From Acidobacteriaceae bacterium (GTDB lineage: Bacteria > Acidobacteriota > Terriglobia > Terriglobales > Acidobacteriaceae), in contig JANXYB010000103.1 of assembly GCA_025350325.1 (NCBI GenBank), forward strand, positions 1 through 45,845: a stretch of DNA of 45,845 bases, given 5' to 3'. Below the pieces are notes generated by a model that worked only from the letters and a program-made list of their open reading frames with translations, was not told the DNA's origin and searched no databases. Made by a program: the position numbers and the translations under genes. Below, piece after piece: positions 1 to 7,353 of this stretch. The stretch's first letter is position 1; each line of letters opens with the position of its first letter.

Positions 1-69
1 GATGAGGCGCATGCCGTCCGCCGTTTCAAGGAGCGCCTTTGTTAGGCGGCTTTGCTGTTTCGCTGCCAT
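1..69 (-). CDS. HTH-type antitoxin, N-terminal fragment cut by the window edge
   Basis: Only the first 23 codons are inside the window: an ATG at 69 followed by a frame that stays open to base 1. The visible peptide contains SRLTKALLETADGMRL, which resembles the start of small HTH antitoxins encoded directly after RelE-like toxins of this type (from memory; no search was run). The start codon shares one base with the stop of the restored toxin frame, so the two are translationally coupled. The HTH domain itself lies outside the window and cannot be checked. In such systems the antitoxin neutralises the toxin and represses the shared promoter, which here would be at 453-484. Confidence 0.55.
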   Translation of the reverse strand, partial: MAAKQQSRLTKALLETADGMRLI

Positions 70-421
70 TAACAAATCTCCTCTAGTTCGCCCTCACGCA
101 CTGCTCTGGTGATCTGCTGCGCATGTGCACAAAGCCAGATAGCGGCGATCTCTCGCGCTGTGCGCAATTCGTCCGGTTCTATATTTCGCGCTCACTCTTG
201 GCAAAACCATAGAGCAGGACCGCGCGTCCCTCACGACGGTACGCGATAATGGTTCTGTAACCACCAGAACGTCCTTTTCCGGGCCGCGCCACGCGCTGCT
301 TGATTACGCCCCCTCCTAGATCGGCATCGATCTGGCCTTGCTCGGCTCGTGAGACGGCCTCCCTTAAACTCGATTGATCGATGCGTTCACGGCGCGTGAA
401 CCGAGCCATCCATTTCGTCAT
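69..421 (-). pseudogene. RelE/HigB-like mRNA interferase toxin, frameshifted
   Basis: The first part (MTKWMARFTRRERI, then DADLGGGVIKQRVARPGKG, RSGGYRTIIAYR and YGFAKSERE) is typical of the PF06296 RelE-like toxins, which are about 115 residues and inhibit translation by mRNA cleavage. The frame stops at 179-181, directly after FAKSERE. Adding one base in the T run at 184-186 restores the expected ending (ENIEPDELRTAREIAAI, then VREGELEEIC) with a stop at 69-71, giving about 117 residues. The gene therefore carries a one-base deletion, or the sequence has a homopolymer error. A TTG at 436 is in frame, but the ATG at 421 is preferred because GGAG lies 9 nt upstream of it. Confidence 0.75.
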
Positions 422-452
422 ATAGATCCGCTCCAACGCTTACCTAACACTC

Positions 453-484
453 AGTACTATAGCACTTATATTTATCATTTTCAA
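453..484 (-). promoter_or_regulatory. Toxin-antitoxin promoter with palindromic operator
   Basis: On the minus strand a -35 box TTGAAA (484-479) is followed by a 17-bp spacer and a -10 box TATAGT (461-456). A 14-bp near-perfect palindrome, AGTACTATAGCACT (453-466, six of seven pairs), is centred on the -10 box. This fits autorepression by the antitoxin, as usual for toxin-antitoxin operons; binding is inferred. Confidence 0.55.
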
Positions 485-490
485 GCTCCC

Positions 491-1480
491 TTATGGTGCG
501 TATCCGTTGGCGCGGAACCAGTCAATCGCGGCGCGCATGGCGGGGTAGACCGGAATGATGCGGAAGTCGAGTTCCTGCTGAGCGCGAGCCGAGGAGGCGA
601 ACATCTTTTTCCGGCCCATGCGGACTTCTTCAAGGGTGGCGCGAGGCTCTTTGCCCCGAATGCGGCCAGTGATCCACTCCTCAAAGAAGGCGTAAGTGGC
701 GGCGACCGCGAAAGGTATCTTAACAGTCGGTGACGGGATGCCGGTGATGGCGGACATTTTGTCGAGAATCTGTTTGAGGGTCAGGTTTTCGCCGCCAAGG
801 ATATAGCGGCGGCCGGGCGTGCCGGTGGTGAGCGCAGCGACATGGGTGCGCGCGACTTCTGTGACGTCGACGAGATTGAGGCCAGTGTCGACGTAGGCGG
901 GAAAATCGCCTTTGAGAAAGTCGACGAAGATGCGGCCGGTGGGCGTGGGCTTGGCGTCATTGGGGCCAACTGGAGTGGTGGGGTTGAGAATCATTACCTG
1001 CTGCCCGTCTCGCGCGGCGGCGATGGCCTGCTGCTCTGCGAGGAACTTCGACCGCTTGTAGTGGCCCACCATGTCTGCAAGTGAAACCGGCGTATCCTCA
1101 TTAATCACGATGCCGTCAGTGCGAAAGTGCATGGTGGCGACGCTGGAAGTGTAGACGACGCGCGGCACGTGAGCTTCTCGAGCGAGGCGGAGCAAATCAC
1201 GCGTGCCGTCAACGTTGGCGCGATACATTGCGGCGGGGTCGCGGATCCAAAAGCGATAATCGGCGGCTACGTGGACGACGGCATCGCAGCCCTGGAGCGC
1301 GGATGCAAAAGACTGGGGGGTGGCAAGATCGCCCACAACTGTATCGCCGTTGATGCCCTCAAGGTTGGCGAGCTTACTGGTTTTGCGGATCAGCAGGCGA
1401 AGTTCCGCGCCCTCAACGGCAAGGGCATTCGCCACGTGGTGGCCTACAAATCCCGTCGCGCCGGTGAGGAACACTCGCAT
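491..1480 (-). CDS. hpnA: Hopanoid-associated sugar epimerase (HpnA family)
   Basis: An extended short-chain dehydrogenase/epimerase of about 329 residues. The N-terminal Rossmann motif GATGFVG follows MRVFLT, and the YxxxK catalytic pair is in GHYKRSK. Family signatures include VHVAADYRFW, YRANVDGTRDLL, NPTTPVGPNDAKPTPTGR and RYILGGENLTL, which match the HpnA family of NAD(P)-dependent epimerases found with hopanoid genes. Its exact substrate is not known; a role in hopanoid side-chain sugars is assumed from context. The same strand carries shc, hpnH and ispH a few kb upstream. An in-frame ATG at 1501 would add seven residues, but family members start at the position equivalent to 1480. The distance to the preceding peptidase gene is short. 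Confidence 0.85.
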   Translation of the reverse strand: MRVFLTGATGFVGHHVANALAVEGAELRLLIRKTSKLANLEGINGDTVVGDLATPQSFASALQGCDAVVHVAADYRFWIRDPAAMYRANVDGTRDLLRLAREAHVPRVVYTSSVATMHFRTDGIVINEDTPVSLADMVGHYKRSKFLAEQQAIAAARDGQQVMILNPTTPVGPNDAKPTPTGRIFVDFLKGDFPAYVDTGLNLVDVTEVARTHVAALTTGTPGRRYILGGENLTLKQILDKMSAITGIPSPTVKIPFAVAATYAFFEEWITGRIRGKEPRATLEEVRMGRKKMFASSARAQQELDFRIIPVYPAMRAAIDWFRANGYAP

Positions 1481-1519
1481 AGAAGACCCATGAACAAGCA
1501 TTCATTTTAAATGCTGCAC

Positions 1520-3955
1520 TCACGGTTCGAGAGCGCTGTCCATATCTTCGTCGCCCGAATCCGGATCGGGGCCATCGCGCATCGTGGACATGACGGCCGC
1601 GAACGGCTTCATCTGATATTCGGTCGGCGGAGTTCCCCCAGCGAGGTAGCGGACGAAGTAATCCCAGCGACGGCGGGTCATGTAGAGAGAAGCCGGACCA
1701 TACCCGTGCGCGACGTTGGGAATGAGAAGCAGATCGAAATCCTTGTTGGCCTTGATCAGTGCATCGACGACCAGCATGGTGTTGTTGGGCGGAACATTGT
1801 CGTCCATGGTGCCGTGCGCGAGCAGCAAGTGGCCTTTCAAATTTTTTGCCGTGTTCTGATTAGCTTGCGAATCGTAGTTGCTGGTGCCGTTGGGATGTTT
1901 GTCTTCAAGGCCAGCCCACTTCTCTGCCCAGTCATCTTCGTAATCGCGCTCATCGTGGTTGCCGCTCTCGGCGATACCTGCCTTGAAGAAGTCGGGATAG
2001 TGAAACATGGCTGCTGCGGTGGCGTTGCCTCCACCGGAGTGACCAAACATGCCCGCGTGGTCGATATCAATGAACGAAAATTGCGCGGCTAAATCTTTCA
2101 TCCCGGCGACCTGGTCGGGAATGGTGTTGTCGCCGAGATCGGCGTAGTACGCCTCGTGAAATGCCTTCGAACGGAACGGCGTGCCCATGCCGTCGATGCA
2201 CGCGACTACGAATCCCAATTCAGCAAGCGCCTGCAGATCGCCATGCGCCGCCTTGAAATCGCGTCCGCCACAGGAGCCGATCTGGGGACCGGGATAGACG
2301 TTGTTGATGATGGGATATTTTTTCGTGCCGTCAAAATGTGTTGGCTTAAACATCAAGCCATATAACGGAGTTTTGCCATCGCGCGCCTTGACTTGAATCG
2401 GTGTAGGGGGAACCCATCCGGCGGCGACAAGTTTCGAGATGTCCTGCTTCGCGACTTCCATCACAACTTTGCCGTCGCCGTTGCGAACCACGGTCGTTAT
2501 CGGCTGTGCTGGCGTGGAGTAAGAGTCGACAAAGAACTTCCCTTCGGGTGATTGCACAATGGTGTGATCGGCATTCTCAGGCGTGAGCAGACGCTGGCCG
2601 CTGCCGTCGAAATGGATGCTGTAGAAATGCTGAAAATAAGGGTCGCGGCCCTGCTCCTTGCCCACGCCGACGAAGTAGATGGTTCGTGTTTTCTCATCAA
2701 CACGGAGCACCTTTGTGACGTTGCCGTCGCCATGGGTAATCTGGTTTTTAAGTTTGCCGGTGGTGAGGTCGTACAAATAGAGATTGCCCCAGTTATCTCG
2801 CTCGCTGAACCACACGATTTCATTGGAGGCGGCGAGATAGTGCCAATTGACCTTGCCGTTGCCACTCTCAAAAAATTTCGGCGCGGTCTCGCTCATCACT
2901 TGGCGTACATCGCCTGTAGCAGTATCGGCAACGCGCAGCCATTCCTGCTTGTGGTCGCGAGAAGTGGAGACGAAGGCAAGGTGCGATCCATCTGGACTCC
3001 ACTCGACATCGTCCCAGCGTGTGTCTTCGCAGGCAACATCGTCGCAGAGTGACGAACGATGCTGATCGGGAGGCATCTTGAGACGGACGAGTTTGCGCGC
3101 ATTCACATCGATCACAACGCGCTCAATCATGGTGACGTCGGCGTCCCCCACCATGGGATACTTCCAGGCTTTCAACACAGGATGGGTATTAGTGACAGGT
3201 ACGAGGTACGCTTCGCCGGTTTTGCGCTGGTCCTGCTGAAACGTGGCGACCTTGGTCGAGTCAGGCGACCAGAGCACGATAGCTGCGTCTGATTGCTTCC
3301 ATCCGGCATTGTCGGTGGCGTAGCCGTAATCCTTTACACCGTCGGTCGTAAGTTGGGTTTCCGCTCCGCTGCTCAAGTCGCGAACCCACAGGTTCCAATC
3401 GCGGATGAAGGCACCGAGTTTCTTGTTGGGCGAAAGCGTCAAGGGTGGTTGCTTTAAAGCGGGCGCGGGCGGCTTCGCTGGAGTGTCGGCAGCAGTGATG
3501 CGCTTGCATACATCGTCTTTGGAGCTAAGTTCACAGCGATACTGAACGCCCGAAGAGATCAAAGACAGAACAGTGTCGTGATCGCTCAACCAGAATTCAC
3601 TGAACCGCAGATGCTGCGCATCGTCTTTGAGTGCGCCGGTCGAGGCCTTGGCGAGTGCGGACGCAAGCTTGACCTGGTCAAATGCCGCGGCGCGTGTGCC
3701 TTTCGCGGGGTCGATAAGCATGAAGGTGACGCCTGACGCATTGACATCGCGGTACCAGAAACGGCCATCGTCGAGTGCGCGTGCATGGACCTGGCCTTGG
3801 TAAGCGAGTGGGTTTACGTTGTACGACATAAACCGCTCGGCCTGGGCGTAATCGTCCGTCGTGTACTGCTTTGCTTGCTGGGCCAGGCCAATAGTAGGGC
3901 ACATGCCAGCGGCTGCGGCAATCGCCGTTAGAGTAAGTTGAGTTTTTCTGAACAT
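1520..3955 (-). CDS. Dipeptidyl-peptidase IV family serine peptidase (S9B)
   Basis: A secreted prolyl-dipeptidyl aminopeptidase homologue. Numbered from the ATG at 3955, a signal peptide (MFRKTQLTLTAIAAAAG, ending GLAQQ) is followed by a beta-propeller domain with WSPD repeats (about residues 60-500) and a C-terminal alpha/beta hydrolase domain. The catalytic triad is visible: Ser640 in GHSGGG, Asp718 in HGTMDDNV and His750 in VAHGYG. The enzyme would release X-Pro or X-Ala dipeptides from peptides in the periplasm or outside the cell. An upstream start at 4033 exists, but it would place 26 unrelated residues before the signal peptide, and AGAGG-like sequence precedes 3955. Such peptidases are numerous in Acidobacteriota. 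Its position between hopanoid genes does not suggest a role in hopanoid synthesis. Confidence 0.9.
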   Translation of the reverse strand: MFRKTQLTLTAIAAAAGMCPTIGLAQQAKQYTTDDYAQAERFMSYNVNPLAYQGQVHARALDDGRFWYRDVNASGVTFMLIDPAKGTRAAAFDQVKLASALAKASTGALKDDAQHLRFSEFWLSDHDTVLSLISSGVQYRCELSSKDDVCKRITAADTPAKPPAPALKQPPLTLSPNKKLGAFIRDWNLWVRDLSSGAETQLTTDGVKDYGYATDNAGWKQSDAAIVLWSPDSTKVATFQQDQRKTGEAYLVPVTNTHPVLKAWKYPMVGDADVTMIERVVIDVNARKLVRLKMPPDQHRSSLCDDVACEDTRWDDVEWSPDGSHLAFVSTSRDHKQEWLRVADTATGDVRQVMSETAPKFFESGNGKVNWHYLAASNEIVWFSERDNWGNLYLYDLTTGKLKNQITHGDGNVTKVLRVDEKTRTIYFVGVGKEQGRDPYFQHFYSIHFDGSGQRLLTPENADHTIVQSPEGKFFVDSYSTPAQPITTVVRNGDGKVVMEVAKQDISKLVAAGWVPPTPIQVKARDGKTPLYGLMFKPTHFDGTKKYPIINNVYPGPQIGSCGGRDFKAAHGDLQALAELGFVVACIDGMGTPFRSKAFHEAYYADLGDNTIPDQVAGMKDLAAQFSFIDIDHAGMFGHSGGGNATAAAMFHYPDFFKAGIAESGNHDERDYEDDWAEKWAGLEDKHPNGTSNYDSQANQNTAKNLKGHLLLAHGTMDDNVPPNNTMLVVDALIKANKDFDLLLIPNVAHGYGPASLYMTRRRWDYFVRYLAGGTPPTEYQMKPFAAVMSTMRDGPDPDSGDEDMDSALEP

Positions 3956-4239
3956 TTCCCTGAATCCTCTTGCCGTTTGCGGGCCGCTGAAAAGGGGCCA
4001 AGGCGCAAAAGCTCTTGATCTTGCATTCGGCATCTAGCAATTTTACATTGCAATTGCCCGGCTCTTAAAACGCTTTCGATGCGCGCGAAGCATGGGTCTT
4101 GCTAACGCACTCATCTTCGAAAATTGCAGGAGAGATGAGTCTGAATTTGCGCCGGCCCCTCGCGGTTACCTTGAGGGCGGCGTGGAGCGGACTCATTGGA
4201 GTGAGATCGCTCACGCGTTACAATAAATTTCTGCAAGAC

Positions 4240-5565
4240 TCACGCCGCAGGGTTTGCGGAAGCGTCCGGGCCTGGCAGAAAATATGCATCAATCGCCTGC
4301 TGCAGCGCCGGTCGATCAATGTACGGCTGCTTGTCGTCATACCGGGCGGCCCAGCAGACCTGGTCCACGATGTCGCGCGGATAGCAGGAACGCAATTCCT
4401 GATTCAGCTCGAAACGAATGAAATTGATCAGGTCGTTGGGAATTCCAGGATTGAAGGGCACGCGGTGTTCCGCTGCAACGCGGCGAAATATTTCGCAAAA
4501 TTGGGCGTCCGAAGCGGCTCCAATCTTGATCTTGGTCTTGATGCGTCGAATGAACGATTGATCGACTAGCTCGGCGGGATCGAAGTTCGAGGCAAAAACA
4601 ACTAGCATCTCGAATGGCACTTCAATCTTCTTGCCTCCCGACATCGACAGATAATCGATCTTGCGATCAAGCGGAACGATCCAGCGATTCAAAAGCTCAG
4701 CTGGCCGAACCCGCTGGCGACCGAAGTCGTCGATGATAAGAAGCCCGTTATTGGCTTTAAGCTGCACCGGACCTACGTAGAAATTCGAGACAGGATTGAA
4801 TTGCAGATCCAGCATTTCTGCCGTTAGTTCCCCGCCAACCAGAACTGTGGGGCGGTGGCATAACACCCAACGCTGATCGTAATCATTGAGTTCTGGCGCG
4901 CCTGCACTCTTATGAATGGAGGGGTCGTGGATCGTGATGATCTGACCATCCACTTCTACGGCATAGGGAATCCAAACGTCATCCTCAGCGAGCACTTGTG
5001 CCATGACTTCAGCCATGGTCGTTTTGCCTACTCCAGGAGGGCCATAAAGGAAAAGAGACGTGCCGGAATTGATGGCGGTTCCTAATTGACGCAGCGTTTC
5101 GTCATCGACGACCAGATGTGCGAATGCGCGTTTTATTTCGGCGGCATGCACAATCTTATTGTTGACGCTTTGTGCGCGCACCTGTTCAACATAGCTCTCA
5201 AGGGACACCGGAGCGGGACCGACATAATGACATTGCGCGAGTAATTCCGCGGCTCGTGATCGGCCCAATGCGGTGATGGCAATCTGGGGAACATTTCCAG
5301 TAAGTCCGGTGACCTGGCAGCACAAATCAGCGCGGAGGCGAGAAAATATCTCGTTGGTTGCTCCGTAGCTGAGCTTCAATTTATCTGCGAGCGCTAGCAC
5401 GGAGAGCGAGCCAGCCGCGTAGAGAATCTTCAGAGCAAGATCTTCAACGATGCACTCCCGAACATCTAGATCCGCAACTGTATCCGGTCTATGTGTAGGC
5501 CCTCGAGGGAAAGAAGCGTTTAGAAAATCGCGTTCCGCGTCATCGATCGCGTACAAGGTTGACAT
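4240..5565 (-). CDS. AAA+ ATPase with N-terminal winged-helix-like region, function unknown
   Basis: About 441 residues. Numbered from the longer start at 5574, residues 40-115 look like a winged-helix segment (ILYAAGSLSVLALADKLKL), and residues 150-400 form an AAA+ module: Walker A GPPGVGKTT at 178-186, Walker B LLIIDDFG near 278-285, a sensor-1 Asn in FASNFDP (330) and a likely arginine finger in FIRRI (343/344). The conserved VEVDGQII, GGELTAEMLDL and CYPRDIVDQ segments match a stand-alone family I recall from Acidobacteria, Gemmatimonadetes and Deltaproteobacteria without an assigned function. MoxR-type chaperones are distant relatives. The ATG at 5565 is chosen because AAGGTG lies about 10 nt upstream. 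It stands alone behind a 210-bp intergenic region. Confidence 0.75.
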   Translation of the reverse strand: MSTLYAIDDAERDFLNASFPRGPTHRPDTVADLDVRECIVEDLALKILYAAGSLSVLALADKLKLSYGATNEIFSRLRADLCCQVTGLTGNVPQIAITALGRSRAAELLAQCHYVGPAPVSLESYVEQVRAQSVNNKIVHAAEIKRAFAHLVVDDETLRQLGTAINSGTSLFLYGPPGVGKTTMAEVMAQVLAEDDVWIPYAVEVDGQIITIHDPSIHKSAGAPELNDYDQRWVLCHRPTVLVGGELTAEMLDLQFNPVSNFYVGPVQLKANNGLLIIDDFGRQRVRPAELLNRWIVPLDRKIDYLSMSGGKKIEVPFEMLVVFASNFDPAELVDQSFIRRIKTKIKIGAASDAQFCEIFRRVAAEHRVPFNPGIPNDLINFIRFELNQELRSCYPRDIVDQVCWAARYDDKQPYIDRPALQQAIDAYFLPGPDASANPAA

Positions 5566-5613
5566 AACTTGCATTCACCTTGCGAAAATCATCCATCGAT
5601 AACTGACATCGTG

Positions 5614-5652
5614 TATATAGTCCATTGGTGGTCTTGCTGGTAACCCATTGGT
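5614..5652 (-). promoter_or_regulatory. Direct repeat ACCAATGG upstream of the AAA+ gene
   Basis: The octamer CCATTGGT (plus strand) occurs twice, at 5622-5629 and 5645-5652, exactly 23 bp apart. A TATATA at 5614-5619 could be the minus-strand -10 box of the AAA+ gene, which would place the repeats near -19 and -41. A regulator-binding role is inferred only from this geometry. The rest of 5566-5785 shows no gene. Confidence 0.3.
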
Positions 5653-5785
5653 TGTAGAAATTTGATTTTTATAACCTAAGCACAGACATCACGGGGTTGT
5701 AATTGATGACATCAAGCTGTCGAAGAGTAGAGAGTGACGACGCGAAGAACCTGTGGCACCCAAAGATTCGCTCAAAGCACGCCCG

Positions 5786-6214
5786 CTACTCCAATAAATC
5801 AGGATGAAGGGCAATGTTCTTTTCCCCGGCGGCTTTCTTCTCGTTGTAGGCCTTGAGCCAATCTTCCCAATGCTTCCCGGCGGCACGATCTTTACCTGAG
5901 AATTCCAGCCGCGCAATATCGGCATAACTAACTTTGCGCTTATCGGTAGCTTTGGGCGTGAAATATTGTAGGTACGAATCGGCAAGCGTTGGGCCGGTCT
6001 TGCGATCGAAGATATAGGCTTCGAGCTTTTCACCATTCTTGAGTGTGAGGGTGATATCGCCGCGATAGTCAAAGGCTTTTTCGAGCGCCTGGCGCAGGTC
6101 TTCTTCACTAGCGAGGGTGGGCACCCAGCCCTCAAGTTGGTGATGTTCGGTGCCGGGCGCCAACTCAAGGGATTCAACCTGCTCCTGCGTGTACTTCAAC
6201 ACTTCGGCGGTCAT
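5786..6214 (-). CDS. Small conserved protein translationally coupled to hpnH
   Basis: A 142-residue soluble protein without signal peptide or membrane segment. The middle part (RGDITLTLKNGEKLEAYIFDR, about residues 50-70) has the strand-turn-strand look of an Sm-like or SH3-like barrel, followed by VSYADIARLEFSGKDRAAGK. The start ATG overlaps the hpnH stop as ATGA, so both are translated from one message. Function is not known to me; related small proteins occur in other operons, so a role in hopanoid metabolism is inference from coupling alone. The C-terminus is lysine-rich and ends shortly after HWEDWLKAYNEKK. Confidence that it is a real gene is high. Confidence 0.75.
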   Translation of the reverse strand: MTAEVLKYTQEQVESLELAPGTEHHQLEGWVPTLASEEDLRQALEKAFDYRGDITLTLKNGEKLEAYIFDRKTGPTLADSYLQYFTPKATDKRKVSYADIARLEFSGKDRAAGKHWEDWLKAYNEKKAAGEKNIALHPDLLE

Positions 6215-7329
6215 GCGTTGGTCTCCTCATAGCTGTGCTGGGGCTTTGCGATTTGCACCAGCGTAGCCGGGCCATGCGGTGCCGGTTCGTTGAGCAGTCT
6301 GAGCGCGTGCTCATCCTTATAAGTAGAGAAGGTGCCGCGAATCATTCCCCACAGGCCCTTCATCGATCCGAAGCCCTCGATCACGGCCGATGGCTCGTAG
6401 CCGCAACTAACCATGCAGTTGGCGCATTTAGGATTGCCGCTCGCAACGCCGTACTCTTCCCATTTCGTAGTCTCGAGCAGTTCTTTGAAGCTGTCTGCAT
6501 ATCCGTCTTGCAACAGGTAGCAAGGGCGCTGCCAGCCGAAGATGTTATAAGCCGGCGATCCCCAGGGGGTGCACTCATACTTACGATCGCCCATCAGGAA
6601 TTCAAGGAACAGCGGCGACATGTTGAACTTCCAAGACTTCTTGCGATTTGACAGGATGGCGCGGAACATCCTTCGCACGCGAGCACGGCCAAGGAAGCGA
6701 TTCTGATCCGGCGCCTTTTCATAGCTGTAGCCGGGCGAGAGCACAATGCCCTCAACACCCATCGCCATCACGTCGTCAAAGAATCCGCGCACGTTGTTGG
6801 GATCGGTTCCGTCAAAGAACGTCGCATTGGTAGTGACGCGGAAGCCGCGCTTGACCGCCTCTTTGATTCCCTCGACGGCGATGTCGTATCCACCCTCGCG
6901 ACAGACGGAGAAATCGTGGTGCTCGCGATCTCCATCGAGATGTACTGAGAAGGTGAGGTATTTTGAGGGCGTAAATTCTGGCAACCGCTTCTTCAGTTCG
7001 AGCGCGTTGGTGCATAGGTAAATGTACTTCTTGCGCGCGATGAGACCGTTGACGATCTCGACAATCTGCGGATGGAGGAGCGGCTCACCACCGGGAATCG
7101 AAACCATTGGTGCACCGCATTCTTCGACGGCGGCGAAACACTCTTCGGGGGAAAGTTGCTTCTTGAGAATGTGGGGCGGATATTGCACCTTGCCGCAACC
7201 TGCGCACGCGAGGTTGCAGCGGAACAAGGGCTCAAGCATCAGCACCAGCGGATAGCGGTTGTTGCCGGTGAGCCGCTTTTTGAGTACATAGGTGGCAACC
7301 GTCCACATCTGAGAGATCGGAACAGCCAT
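6211..7329 (-). CDS. hpnH: Adenosyl-hopene transferase HpnH, radical SAM
   Basis: HpnH joins the 5'-deoxyadenosyl radical to diploptene, giving adenosylhopane, the first step of extended (C35) hopanoid synthesis. The 372-residue protein has the radical-SAM cluster motif CNLACAGC (Cys38, Cys42, Cys45), a GGEPLLHP segment, and a C-terminal cysteine region (CANCMVSCGYEPS) typical of the family. The N-terminus MAVPISQMWTVATYVLKKRL is also characteristic. GGAGGT sits 10 nt before the ATG. It lies 24 nt after squalene-hopene cyclase, whose product is its substrate, and overlaps the next gene by 4 bp, so the three form an operon. Length is as expected for the family. Confidence 0.95.
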   Translation of the reverse strand: MAVPISQMWTVATYVLKKRLTGNNRYPLVLMLEPLFRCNLACAGCGKVQYPPHILKKQLSPEECFAAVEECGAPMVSIPGGEPLLHPQIVEIVNGLIARKKYIYLCTNALELKKRLPEFTPSKYLTFSVHLDGDREHHDFSVCREGGYDIAVEGIKEAVKRGFRVTTNATFFDGTDPNNVRGFFDDVMAMGVEGIVLSPGYSYEKAPDQNRFLGRARVRRMFRAILSNRKKSWKFNMSPLFLEFLMGDRKYECTPWGSPAYNIFGWQRPCYLLQDGYADSFKELLETTKWEEYGVASGNPKCANCMVSCGYEPSAVIEGFGSMKGLWGMIRGTFSTYKDEHALRLLNEPAPHGPATLVQIAKPQHSYEETNA

Positions 7330-7353
7330 CTTCGGTATTACCTCCAGCGCTCT

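Noticed and set aside
374-733. Plus-strand open frame across the toxin promoter and the end of hpnA
   Set aside because: It is antisense to a well-supported gene and has no protein-like features.
2552-3052. 166-codon plus-strand frame inside the peptidase gene
   Set aside because: A shadow of the dipeptidyl-peptidase coding frame.
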